Below, in pieces: positions 25,189-32,988 of a DNA stretch of 38,415 nucleotides. Each line of letters begins with the position of its first letter. Position 1 is the first letter of the stretch. The stretch is from Pseudomonas syringae (GTDB taxonomy: Bacteria > Pseudomonadota > Gammaproteobacteria > Pseudomonadales > Pseudomonadaceae): assembly GCF_021605415.1 (NCBI RefSeq), contig NZ_WKEQ01000048.1, forward strand, positions 1 through 38,415, in the 5' to 3' direction. The notes beneath the pieces were generated by a model. That model searched no databases. It was not told where the DNA came from and was given only the letters and a program-made list of their open reading frames with translations. The position numbers and the translations under genes are program-made.

Positions 25189-27612
25189 ATGAAACAAGCA
25201 CAGCCCATCTCCAGGGCCTCATCTTTTATTCTGATTGCGCTAGGCATTGTCATCGCCTTGCTGGGGCTCGCGCTCGGCGCTGGCGGTGTGAAACTGGCCA
25301 CGCTGGGAGGCTCCTGGTACTTCCTGATCGGCGGGCTGCTGATGGTCGTTTCCGGCGTATTGATTGCCCGCCGCAGAACTGCAGGGGCGTGGGTATTTGC
25401 CGCATTTCTGATCGGTACGGCGATTTGGGCATTGCTCGACGTGGGCCTGGAATTCTGGCCATTGTTCTCGCGTCTGTTCATGTTCGGTGCGGTCGGTCTG
25501 GCGGTGACGCTGGTCTATCCACTGCTCAAGCGTGCCGGCGGTGAAGCCTCGGGCCGTGGTGCCTATGGCCTGGCGGCCGTGCTGGCCGTGGTACTCGCGG
25601 TGGCGGCGGGCAACATGTTCGTCGCTCACCCAAGCGTCGCACCGACAGGTGACGGCCCGGGCCTGACGCCGGTCGATCCGGCCAAGGCGCAGAAAGATTG
25701 GGCGCACTACGGCAACACCGAAGGTGGCAGCCGCTTCGCCGCGCTGGATCAGATCAATCGCGACAACGTCGACAAATTGAAAGTCGCCTGGACCTACCAC
25801 ACCGGCGACATCGCCGAGAGCGATGGTAACGGTGCAGAAGACCAACTGACCCCGTTGCAGATCGGCAACAAAGTGTTCATCTGCACGCCGCACAACAACT
25901 TGATCGCCCTCGAAGCCGACACCGGTAAAGAGCTGTGGAAGAACGCGATCAACGCACAGTCGAAAGTCTGGCAGCGTTGCCGTGGCATGGCGTATTTCGA
26001 TGCATCCCAGCCGATCGCCCAGTCGAGCGGTTCGCAAGCCACGCCCGTCAGCGTACCGGCCGGCGCCAGTTGCCAGCGTCGTCTGCTGACCAACACCATC
26101 GACGCGCGCCTGATCGCGGTCGACGCCGACACCGGCGAGTTCTGCCAAGGCTTCGGCACCAACGGCCAGGTTGATCTGAAAGCCGGTCTGGGCAATGTGC
26201 CGGACAGCTACTATCAACTGTCCTCGGCACCGCTGATGGCAGGCACCACTGTGGTGGTCGGCGGCCGTGTGGCCGACAACGTTCAGACCGACATGCCGGG
26301 TGGCGTGATCCGTGGTTTCGACGTGATCACCGGCCAGATGCGCTGGGCGTTCGATCCGGGCAACCCGGAAAGCAAAACCGCTCCAGAGGGTGACAGCACC
26401 TACGTGCGCAGCTCCCCGAACAGCTGGGCGCCGATGTCGTATGACCCGGCCACCAACACGGTTTTCCTGCCGATGGGCAGCTCGTCGACCGACATCTATG
26501 GCGTTGAACGTACAGAGCTGGACCACAAATACGGCGCTTCGCTGTTGGCACTGGACGCCAGCAATGGTGACGAAAAGTGGGTTTACCAGACCGTCCACAA
26601 CGACCTCTGGGACTTCGACATGCCGATGCAACCGAGCCTGATCGACTTCCCCAAGGCTGACGGTAAAACCGTCCCAGCCGTGGTGATCGGCACCAAGGCC
26701 GGGCAGATTTACGTGCTCGACCGCGCCACCGGCAAGCCGCTGACTGAAGTCGATGAAGTACCGGTCAAGCCAGGCGACATTCCGAACGAGCCATACTCGC
26801 CGACCCAGCCGAAATCCGTGGGAATGCCACAGATCGGCGCGCAACACCTGACCGAGTCGGACATGTGGGGCGCGACGCCTTACGATCAACTGCTGTGCCG
26901 CATCGACTTCAAGTCCATGCGCTACGACGGCCTCTACACCGCGCCGGGCACTGACAAGTCGCTGAGCTTCCCGGGCTCGCTGGGTGGCATGAACTGGGGC
27001 AGCATCTCCACTGACCCGGTGCACGGTTTCATCTTCGTCAACGACATGCGTCTGGGGCTGTGGATCCAGATGATCACCGCGCCGACTGAAGCCCCGAAAG
27101 CACCACCTACCGGCGGCTCGGCTGGCGAAGCGCTGAACACCGGCATGGGCGCAGTACCGCTGAAAGGCACGCCTTACGCGGTCAACAAAAACCGCTTCCT
27201 GTCAGTGGCCGGCATTCCTTGCCAGGCGCCGCCATTCGGCACCCTGACCGCGATTGACATGAAGACCCGCAAAGTCGCATGGCAAGTCCCGGTCGGCACC
27301 GTTGAAGACACCGGTCCCCTGGGCATCCGCATGCACTTGCCGATCAAGGTCGGCCTGCCAACCCTCGGCGGCACCCTGTCGACCCAAGGTGGTCTGGTGT
27401 TCATCGCCGGTACTCAGGACTTCTACTTGCGCGCCTTCAACAGCGCCAACGGTGACGAAGTCTGGAAAGCACGTCTGCCGGTCGGCAGCCAGGGCGGCCC
27501 GATGACGTATGTCTCGCCGAAATCCGGCAAGCAATACGTGGTCATCACTGCGGGCGGCGCGCGTCAGTCGACCGATCGCGGCGACTACGTCATTGCGTAC
27601 ACCTTGCAGTAA
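25189..27612 (+). CDS. gcd: Membrane-bound PQQ-dependent glucose dehydrogenase
   Basis: The 807-residue protein oxidises glucose to gluconolactone in the periplasm and passes electrons to ubiquinone. The first ~145 residues hold five membrane segments. The PQQ beta-propeller starts near residue 165 (DWAHYGNTEGGSRFAALDQINRDNVDKL) and contains tryptophan-docking repeats such as ALEADTGKELWK and ALDASNGDEKWVYQ. VHNDLWDFDMPMQP at 469-482 contains the aspartate (Asp472) that aligns with the E. coli catalytic residue. Length and the OprB neighbour favour glucose over quinate as substrate. CAGGA precedes the ATG. A strong terminator follows before oprB. Confidence 0.92.
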   Translation: MKQAQPISRASSFILIALGIVIALLGLALGAGGVKLATLGGSWYFLIGGLLMVVSGVLIARRRTAGAWVFAAFLIGTAIWALLDVGLEFWPLFSRLFMFGAVGLAVTLVYPLLKRAGGEASGRGAYGLAAVLAVVLAVAAGNMFVAHPSVAPTGDGPGLTPVDPAKAQKDWAHYGNTEGGSRFAALDQINRDNVDKLKVAWTYHTGDIAESDGNGAEDQLTPLQIGNKVFICTPHNNLIALEADTGKELWKNAINAQSKVWQRCRGMAYFDASQPIAQSSGSQATPVSVPAGASCQRRLLTNTIDARLIAVDADTGEFCQGFGTNGQVDLKAGLGNVPDSYYQLSSAPLMAGTTVVVGGRVADNVQTDMPGGVIRGFDVITGQMRWAFDPGNPESKTAPEGDSTYVRSSPNSWAPMSYDPATNTVFLPMGSSSTDIYGVERTELDHKYGASLLALDASNGDEKWVYQTVHNDLWDFDMPMQPSLIDFPKADGKTVPAVVIGTKAGQIYVLDRATGKPLTEVDEVPVKPGDIPNEPYSPTQPKSVGMPQIGAQHLTESDMWGATPYDQLLCRIDFKSMRYDGLYTAPGTDKSLSFPGSLGGMNWGSISTDPVHGFIFVNDMRLGLWIQMITAPTEAPKAPPTGGSAGEALNTGMGAVPLKGTPYAVNKNRFLSVAGIPCQAPPFGTLTAIDMKTRKVAWQVPVGTVEDTGPLGIRMHLPIKVGLPTLGGTLSTQGGLVFIAGTQDFYLRAFNSANGDEVWKARLPVGSQGGPMTYVSPKSGKQYVVITAGGARQSTDRGDYVIAYTLQ

Positions 27613-27648
27613 AAGAATAAGCCCGCCGCGGCGGGTGCGTTGATCTAG

Positions 27649-27676
27649 GCGGCACCTTCGGGTGTCGCTTTTTTTT
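27649..27676 (+). terminator. Intrinsic terminator after gcd, abutting the oprB ribosome site
   Basis: GCGGCACC, a TTCG loop and GGTGTCGC form an 8-bp stem with one G-U pair, followed by eight T residues. The oprB Shine-Dalgarno (AGGA at 27678-27681) starts two bases after the T run. A second palindrome, CCCGCCGCGGCGGG, lies upstream at 27622-27635. This should stop or attenuate gcd transcripts before oprB. Confidence 0.9.
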
Positions 27677-27688
27677 CAGGAATCAAAG

Positions 27689-28987
27689 ATGTTTTCCGTT
27701 GTTGATTTTTCCCGTTCCTCCTTCGTTAACTGCCTGCTGCTGGGCTTGAGCTGCAGCGCTGCGTTGCCGGCGCTGGCCGACACCGGTTCGGATCTGATGA
27801 CCCGCAGCACCCTCACCGGCGACTGGGGCGGTCTGCGCCATCAGTTGAACGAGGACGGCATCAAGTTCACTGGCGATTACAGCGGCGAAACCGCCTACAA
27901 CGCCCACGGCGGCCTGCACCGTTCGGCGCGCTATTCGCAGAACATCAAGCTCGGCGTCCAGTTCGATCTCGGCAAGTTGTACGGCATCGACAACGGTGGC
28001 CTCGTCCAGCTGACCATCAATGACCGTCGCGGCAACAGCGCTTCCGAAGACCTGGTCGGCAACCGTCTGCCGATCCAGGAAAACTACGGTGGCCTCTACA
28101 CCCGCCTGACCGAGTTGAGTTACGAGCGCACGCTGTTCACCCCGGCGCTGAACGTCAAGCTGGGTTACATGGCAATGGGCAACGATGTCGGCGGTCTCGA
28201 CAGCGGCATTCTGTGCAACTTCATGAACGCCGGTTTCTGCGGTCACCCGCTGAACATGTCCGGTGGCAGCGGTTGGAGCAACTACCCCAACGCGCACCTG
28301 GGCGCACGGGTCAAATACGATTTCTCGCCGTCGTGGCAACTGCGCGTAGCGGCCTTCAACGTCGACCCTGAAAGCAACGGCAACTCGAGTCGCGCCTGGA
28401 ATCCGGGGCCCAAGCACACCACCGGCACCGTGGTGCCGATCGAGTTGGTGTACAAGCACGCGGGCAAGCTGCCGGGTGAATACAAGCTCGGTTATTACTA
28501 CGACAGCTCCGACGCCAAACGCATCGACAGCAATTCCGAGGAGGCCGGGCGCAGCGGTCACTATCTGCTGATTGATCAGACCGTGTGGAATTCGCCAACG
28601 TCCGAAGGTCGCAGTGTGCATGCCTTCGGCCAATACTCGGCAGCCAGCGCCGCAGCCTCGCCATTCAAGACCTGGTACGGCGCCGGCGTGGTTCTGTACA
28701 AACCGTTCGAAAGCCGTGCGCGCGATACCGTTGCGTTGGGTTACGGCCGCGCCGTGCCGAACCCGCGCAGCCGCGACGTGCAGCAAGACGCTGCGCAGGC
28801 CAACGGCGGGACATTCCCGAATCTGGACAGCGCCGAGCAGTTGATCGAGCTCAGCTATGGCTACCAGGCAACACCGTGGTTGCTGCTGCGTCCGGACATG
28901 CAATACATCATCGAACCGGGCGCGTTTTCCGGTGAGAACATCGACAATGCGTTGGTGGTCGGTTTGCAGGTGAAAGCGATTTTCTAG
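27689..28987 (+). CDS. oprB: OprB-family carbohydrate-selective porin
   Basis: The 432-residue outer-membrane protein has a signal peptide cut after about residue 30 (ALPALA-DTGSD) and typical OprB text: LTGDWGGLRHQLNEDGIKFTGDYSGE, GGLVQLTINDRRGNSASEDLVGN, ELSYGYQATPWLLLRPDMQYI and the C-terminal beta-strand VVGLQVKAIF. OprB porins let glucose and other sugars enter the periplasm, where Gcd acts. The ATG at 27689 has AGGA seven bases upstream. It follows gcd but sits behind a strong terminator, so expression depends on read-through or a separate promoter. Confidence 0.93.
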   Translation: MFSVVDFSRSSFVNCLLLGLSCSAALPALADTGSDLMTRSTLTGDWGGLRHQLNEDGIKFTGDYSGETAYNAHGGLHRSARYSQNIKLGVQFDLGKLYGIDNGGLVQLTINDRRGNSASEDLVGNRLPIQENYGGLYTRLTELSYERTLFTPALNVKLGYMAMGNDVGGLDSGILCNFMNAGFCGHPLNMSGGSGWSNYPNAHLGARVKYDFSPSWQLRVAAFNVDPESNGNSSRAWNPGPKHTTGTVVPIELVYKHAGKLPGEYKLGYYYDSSDAKRIDSNSEEAGRSGHYLLIDQTVWNSPTSEGRSVHAFGQYSAASAAASPFKTWYGAGVVLYKPFESRARDTVALGYGRAVPNPRSRDVQQDAAQANGGTFPNLDSAEQLIELSYGYQATPWLLLRPDMQYIIEPGAFSGENIDNALVVGLQVKAIF

Positions 28988-29014
28988 GGTTTCAGCGACA
29001 AACGACAGAACGCG

Positions 29015-29068
29015 AATCGGCCGCTACGGACATGACAGTTATTGTCACCCCCGGAGCGGCCGATTTTG
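29015..29068. terminator. Hairpin terminator between oprB and ycaC
   Basis: AATCGGCCGCT (29015-29025) and AGCGGCCGATT (29055-29065) form an 11-bp outer stem, with an inner TGACA/TGTCA stem, followed by TTT on the plus strand. It lies between convergent genes and should end oprB transcripts. Confidence 0.75.
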
Positions 29069-29078
29069 TTTACGGATT

Positions 29079-29711
29079 TCAGCCCTGACGCGCGGCCATC
29101 GCCGAGTAGCTGTTCATCAGGTTGCGGTAGTTCGGGATGCGCTGGGACAGCAGGTTACCCAGGCCTTCGATGTCGTTGCGCCAGTCGCCTTGCAGCTCAC
29201 AGGCCACCGAGAACCAGTTCATCATTTGCGCGCCGGCATTGGTCATGCGGTTCCACGCGGCTTGCTGCACGGTGGTGTTGAAGGTGCCGGAGGAGTCGGT
29301 GACCACGAAGACCTCGAAGCCTTCAGCCAGTGCGGACAGGGCCGGGAAGGTGACGCAGACGTCGGTCACGACACCGGCGATGATCAATTGCTTGCGGCCG
29401 GTGGCTTTGATCGCCTTGACGAAGTCTTCGTTGTCCCAGGCGTTGATCTGGCCGGGGCGGGCGATGTACGGCGCGTCCGGAAACATCTCTTTCAACTCTG
29501 GCACCAGCGGGCCGTTCGGGCCTTGTTCGAAACTGGTGGTGAGGATCGTCGGCAGCTCGAAGAACTTGGCGACGTCCGCCAGGGCCAGCACGTTGTTCTT
29601 GAATTCGTTTGGCGAGAAATCCTGCACCAGCGAGATCAGACCGGTCTGGTGGTCGATCATCAGTACAACAGCGTCATCTTTGTTCAGGCGGTTGTAGGTG
29701 GCGTTGGTCAT
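29079..29711 (-). CDS. ycaC: YcaC-type isochorismatase-family hydrolase
   Basis: The 210-residue protein resembles E. coli YcaC closely in memory: NRLNKDDAVVLMIDHQTGL, FKNNVLALADVAKFFELPTILTTSFEQGPNGP, YIARPGQINAWDNEDFVKAI and IAGVVTDVCVTFPALSALAEGFEVFVVTD. Asp20 and Cys119 are the conserved acidic residue and nucleophile. YcaC is a cytoplasmic oligomeric hydrolase of unknown natural substrate. The ATG at 29711 has AAGGA upstream and gives the family length. It is a single gene with no nearby regulator. Confidence 0.92.
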   Translation of the reverse strand: MTNATYNRLNKDDAVVLMIDHQTGLISLVQDFSPNEFKNNVLALADVAKFFELPTILTTSFEQGPNGPLVPELKEMFPDAPYIARPGQINAWDNEDFVKAIKATGRKQLIIAGVVTDVCVTFPALSALAEGFEVFVVTDSSGTFNTTVQQAAWNRMTNAGAQMMNWFSVACELQGDWRNDIEGLGNLLSQRIPNYRNLMNSYSAMAARQG

Positions 29712-29888
29712 GGTGAAGTCCTTTATCGAGTTGGGGTAAGTGGCGTTGTTCAACAGTGGCGTCGTTCAACATGGGCTCAGATTAAGGCGTTGCCGGGGAG
29801 GGAAAAAGCGCCTGGAAACGGTTTGACTGTCGCCTTTGGGTGGACAATGCCGGGCGTCGTCTCTTGATGCCTTTTTTGCAGGCATGAA

Positions 29889-29912
29889 AAGGGGGCCATC
29901 CAGGCCCCCCTT
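29889..29912 (-). terminator. Terminator of the 31922-29960 operon
   Basis: On the minus strand a GC-rich stem (AAGGGGGGCC/GGCCCCCTT with one bulge) is followed by TTTT. It lies 48 bases after the stop of the last gene of the three-gene operon. Confidence 0.8.
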
Positions 29913-29959
29913 GTCAGTCCGCGTCGCTTGAATCGCGAGCAATCTCTCTCCTATGGGGC

Positions 29960-30838
29960 TCAGGAGGTGCCGAGTCCTTCCGACAGATCCGCTGAATTGC
30001 CGGATGTGCCTGAGCTTCCTGAGGCGCCGGGGCGTGGCGCACCGGGTTCGGTCTGGTGCTCCGTGGTTTGGGTGACGGTATCGCGCACCGCGTCGTAACC
30101 TTCCTGGGCCTGTTTTTTCACCTTGTCGACCATGCCGGCACTGGCGCCTCCGAGGTAGCGTCGCTCGGTGGACGTGGTTGGAAACGCCGCGCCGAGCAAG
30201 GCCCCCAGCGCGATGCCCGCCGCCGCGACCACCAAGGGTTGTTCCTTGAGCATGCGGTTGAACTGCTGACCCAGCGCTTGAGTGTTCTGCACAACGCTGT
30301 CGCTGGCGTGATGCATGGCATCGCCCATGTTGTGCGAAGCAGCACTCAAGCGGTCGCCCATATTGTGCGACGCGGCGCCAACCCGATCACCCATGCTGGC
30401 CGCGCGATCCTTCAGCGATTGATAGCCTTCACTGACCGAATCCGCCGTGTCGTGCAAATGACCGCGCGCACTGTCGATGCCATCGGCCAGGCCGTCGGCC
30501 CATTCGCCGAACCGATTTTGATCCGGCCCGCTGCGATAGCCGGGTTGCGGCTGAGGCGGGCGGTTCTGGCTCATCATTAACCACAGCAGACCGACCGAGG
30601 TCAGCACCGCCGGCACAGGATTGTTGCGCACGCTGGTGCCCAGATTAGTGAGGAATGTGGTGCCGTTGCTTTGCATCATGCCCAGCGCCTGATCGAACAT
30701 CTGGCCCGGGGTGAATTTGCTTTCCAGTGCGTCGACGATGTTGCCGATGCTGGCGCGTTGCGCATCGATTTCGCGTTCGATCTGCTCGGGATCCTTGTCG
30801 GTGTTCAGTTCGGCTTGCAGGTTGGATTCGCGGTTCAT
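29960..30838 (-). CDS. DUF3618 membrane-associated protein with 11-residue repeats
   Basis: The 292-residue protein opens with DPEQIEREIDAQRASIGNIVDALESKFTPGQMFDQAL, the DUF3618 signature, followed by one hydrophobic segment at about 75-90 and another at 202-220 (VVAAAGIALGALLGAAFP). Between them, residues 150-182 contain three 11-residue repeats of the form GDR-x-x-AASHNM, resembling the 11-mers of LEA stress proteins. The tail (after 265) is Gly/Ser/Pro rich and disordered. Its start overlaps the stop of the upstream holin-family gene by four bases. The function is unknown; the trio is likely an envelope or stress factor. Confidence 0.82.
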   Translation of the reverse strand: MNRESNLQAELNTDKDPEQIEREIDAQRASIGNIVDALESKFTPGQMFDQALGMMQSNGTTFLTNLGTSVRNNPVPAVLTSVGLLWLMMSQNRPPQPQPGYRSGPDQNRFGEWADGLADGIDSARGHLHDTADSVSEGYQSLKDRAASMGDRVGAASHNMGDRLSAASHNMGDAMHHASDSVVQNTQALGQQFNRMLKEQPLVVAAAGIALGALLGAAFPTTSTERRYLGGASAGMVDKVKKQAQEGYDAVRDTVTQTTEHQTEPGAPRPGASGSSGTSGNSADLSEGLGTS

Positions 30839-31275
30839 GAGACTTTCCTCCGCAGGGCTTCCTGATCCTTGTTCAAAGCGTCCAGTGTGCGGTCAGGTTT
30901 GAAGTGGGATGGCTCGAACTGTTTTTTGCCGGACTGCAGCATGACGAAACCGATGATCATCACCACCACGCCGACGATCAACGCCGCCAGCCAGGGCGCC
31001 ATCATCGTGCTCAAGCCGTACACGGCGGACATCAGCAAAATGATGAATCCGGCCAGCAAGACAATCGCGCCGCCCGCCACGGCGGCGATCCCGGCTTTAA
31101 GGGTCGTCAGGCTGTTTTGCAGCTCCGCTTTCATCAGCGCCAGTTCTTTGGTGAACAGCGCCGGCACTTCACGCGACAACTGGCGCAAGAGGCCGACGAT
31201 AGATACGTCATCAGAGCTGGCAGCGGTGCTCGTGGGCTTTGCGCCCGGCACATTCAGATCGTCTCTGTTCATCAC
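30835..31275 (-). CDS. Phage-holin-family (DUF1469/holin-X) membrane protein
   Basis: The 146-residue protein has a polar start, an amphipathic helix (SIVGLLRQLSREVPALFTKELALMKAELQNSL), two membrane segments (about 63-85 and 93-113) and a cytosolic tail. This matches the holin-X/DUF1469 family. Despite the name it is not phage-derived in this setting; family members occur in stress operons with DUF3618 proteins. It overlaps both neighbouring genes by four bases, so the three are translated together. Confidence 0.85.
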   Translation of the reverse strand: MMNRDDLNVPGAKPTSTAASSDDVSIVGLLRQLSREVPALFTKELALMKAELQNSLTTLKAGIAAVAGGAIVLLAGFIILLMSAVYGLSTMMAPWLAALIVGVVVMIIGFVMLQSGKKQFEPSHFKPDRTLDALNKDQEALRRKVS

Positions 31276-31922
31276 AGTGCTCCTTTGGGTGGCGTGGTAT
31301 CCGGCGACACGGTCGAGGCGAAATCAGAGGGGTGGTCGCGCAGGTCCGGGGATGCCGCCGTAATGCCGGTGGCCAGGCCCGGGTTGAGGTCTTGCCGCTG
31401 GGCAGGGGATGTTTCATCGAGAGGGCGAGTGCCCAAGTCCGCCGTTGGCGGCACGGTGCGGCGCGGTGTCGGCTCCTGAGTCGTGCTTACCGTGGCGGCG
31501 GGGGAGCTGCCGGCCTTGAGGAAGCGCGACAGCCCGAAGCCCAGCGCGATACTGCCGGCAATGAACAGCCCCGGATTGTCCCGGGCCAGTTTTGCGCCAT
31601 CGTGCAGAAAGGCTTCGGCGCTTTTACCACGCAGATTGCCGGCCATGCTGGTCATCGATTCGGCGATGTCGGACAGGTAACCGGACATGCCCAGCGTGTC
31701 TTTGTCCTCCAGCTCTCCGGCAAAGGATTTCGCGCCCTGGGCCAACGCTTCGATTTGCTCGGCGGCCGTGTCGCGGTACTGCCCGTATTGCGTTTCAGCC
31801 TGATGCCGGCCGCTGTCGAGCGCTTGCGATACGTCATCTTTGAGGTGCTGAAAATCGTGCTGCGGTTGTTGAGAGTCCTGATCGTGCGGCTGACCCCCGG
31901 GTCTTGCGTCTGAAGTGTCCAT
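31272..31922 (-). CDS. Hypothetical DUF883-like protein
   Basis: The 216-residue protein is rich in Gln, Asp and Ala. Residues 25-105 look helical (DFQHLKDDVSQALDSGRHQAETQYGQYRDTAAEQIEALAQ, then TSMAGNLRGKSAEAFLHDGAKL). A hydrophobic stretch follows (NPGLFIAGSIALGFGLSRFLKAG) and then a long disordered Pro/Thr/Ser tail. A helix plus one C-terminal hydrophobic segment with the sequence GLFIAGSIALGFGLSR suggests DUF883-like ribosome- or membrane-associated proteins, without certainty. The ATG at 31922 has GAGG six bases upstream. It is the first gene of the trio. Confidence 0.75.
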   Translation of the reverse strand: MDTSDARPGGQPHDQDSQQPQHDFQHLKDDVSQALDSGRHQAETQYGQYRDTAAEQIEALAQGAKSFAGELEDKDTLGMSGYLSDIAESMTSMAGNLRGKSAEAFLHDGAKLARDNPGLFIAGSIALGFGLSRFLKAGSSPAATVSTTQEPTPRRTVPPTADLGTRPLDETSPAQRQDLNPGLATGITAASPDLRDHPSDFASTVSPDTTPPKGAL

Positions 31923-32256
31923 CTCGTCCCTCACTTTTCAATGAAAACAAGCGGTGCGGGATGACGCGGCACAATACTCCACGCTCCCTCATAGAGAGTG
32001 ACGGGGTAGTGAATCAGGGAGTTCAAGCGGATTGACGGGCTACCCGACTGGCGTGCTCAGGCCCAAGCGTGGACGAGCGCCAGCGCGGCGATATTGGTCA
32101 TGGACGACCCGCAACGGCACGCTGTCCATCCAGCGCAGTGTCGTCGTTCGAGGATTGAAAGGGCCCTCGATCAGCTTCAATCGGGCCGCTGACAAATGGC
32201 GGTCGGGTGTTTGTACTGGCAGGCGAAGCCGATTCTGGAGGGATTCATCGCATACT
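31923..32256. other. Intergenic region upstream of the three-gene stress operon
   Basis: This 334-base region contains the promoter of the minus-strand operon and the end of the hypothetical gene at 32257. A TATTGT on the minus strand near 31971-31976 could be a -10 element. No coding region on either strand has a ribosome site or a recognisable protein. Confidence 0.5.
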
Positions 32257-32586
32257 TTATTTGTCTGGGGTTGAACTTCGTAACGCGTCATACCATTGCG
32301 AGTAGGGCGTGTTGCCGACCCGGTAGCGATTGAAGTCAGGACTGCCATCGTCCCACCACACCGGGCCGCGCTCGCCAAGCTTTACCTTGGCGGCGTTTAC
32401 ACGTGTCCGGGCGAGTATCAGTCCGGCGGAATTACCAGTGGCTTTCGCGGTTTTTACTTCGCGCCGCGCGGCCATCAGTTCATCCACCAAACCTTGTCGC
32501 AGACATTCGTCCAGTCGCGGATTGGTACAGCGCCAGAGTTGCTCCTTGACGACAAAGTAGCGACCATCAGGCGTCGTCGGATGCAT
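32257..32586 (-). CDS. Conserved hypothetical protein of pseudomonads
   Basis: The 109-residue protein starts MHPTTPDGRYFVVKEQLWRC and continues DECLRQGLVDELMAARREVKTAK, then RTRVNAAKVKLGERGPVWWDDGSPDFNRY. The opening and the GPVWW-DGSPD-NR motif are, to my memory, widespread in Pseudomonas as a protein of unknown function. No signal peptide or membrane segment is seen; the middle is a charged helix. The ATG at 32586 is 13 bases after the stop of the small membrane peptide, with which it is probably co-transcribed. The frame extends 10 codons further up, but that would overlap the peptide gene. Confidence 0.78.
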   Translation of the reverse strand: MHPTTPDGRYFVVKEQLWRCTNPRLDECLRQGLVDELMAARREVKTAKATGNSAGLILARTRVNAAKVKLGERGPVWWDDGSPDFNRYRVGNTPYSQWYDALRSSTPDK

Positions 32587-32599
32587 GGCATTGACGCGG

Positions 32600-32674
32600 T
32601 TAAACGATGCCGACAAACGACAGGATAAACAGGGCGATTACGACTGCGCCGACGATGTAGACAATGCTGTTCAT
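32600..32674 (-). CDS. 24-residue single-helix membrane peptide
   Basis: The frame encodes MNSIVYIVGAVVIALFILSFVGIV, one membrane helix with almost no soluble part. AGAGG lies nine bases before the ATG at 32674. A larger in-frame extension to 32800 lacks a ribosome site and does not look like protein. Similar tiny hydrophobic peptides are common in Pseudomonas and may modulate membrane proteins or envelope stress. The length leaves some doubt that it is translated. Confidence 0.6.
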   Translation of the reverse strand: MNSIVYIVGAVVIALFILSFVGIV

Positions 32675-32988
32675 GGTAGTTACCTCTCTCAGTGGACTAA
32701 AAATGACACTTCGGTGCCGTTGTATAACCGACACCTGGTCGCGCCCAAACGTTCCGAAAAACGGTTTTGGCATCACAGCAGATGCTGCCCGCGAAGGCAC
32801 AAGGACGAGTCCATCGGGCTCCAGCCAGACTTCATGTTTCCATTTTCGACCCTGTTGCCGGTCGACGATTGGTTACTTGCCGTGCTGCTTGTGCCGCGTA
32901 TGCGTCATCGTCGCTCCAGACGGGTGAGGGGGGGCGCCGTGATTCATCCTTGGGTGGGTGAGCGCTTGAATTGCCGAGACCACACACC
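32675..32988. other. Intergenic region downstream of the MocR gene
   Basis: This 314-base region separates the MocR stop from the small peptide gene, both on the minus strand. I see no hairpin with a T run and no gene; short plus-strand frames here are not convincing. A weak GGCATC/GATGCC-like symmetry occurs near 32768-32789. Confidence 0.5.

Noticed and set aside
30835..31275. Holin-family protein as a sign of a prophage
   Set aside because: The neighbours are non-phage DUF3618 and DUF883-like genes, with no capsid, integrase or lysis genes in the window. This family is common in cellular stress operons.
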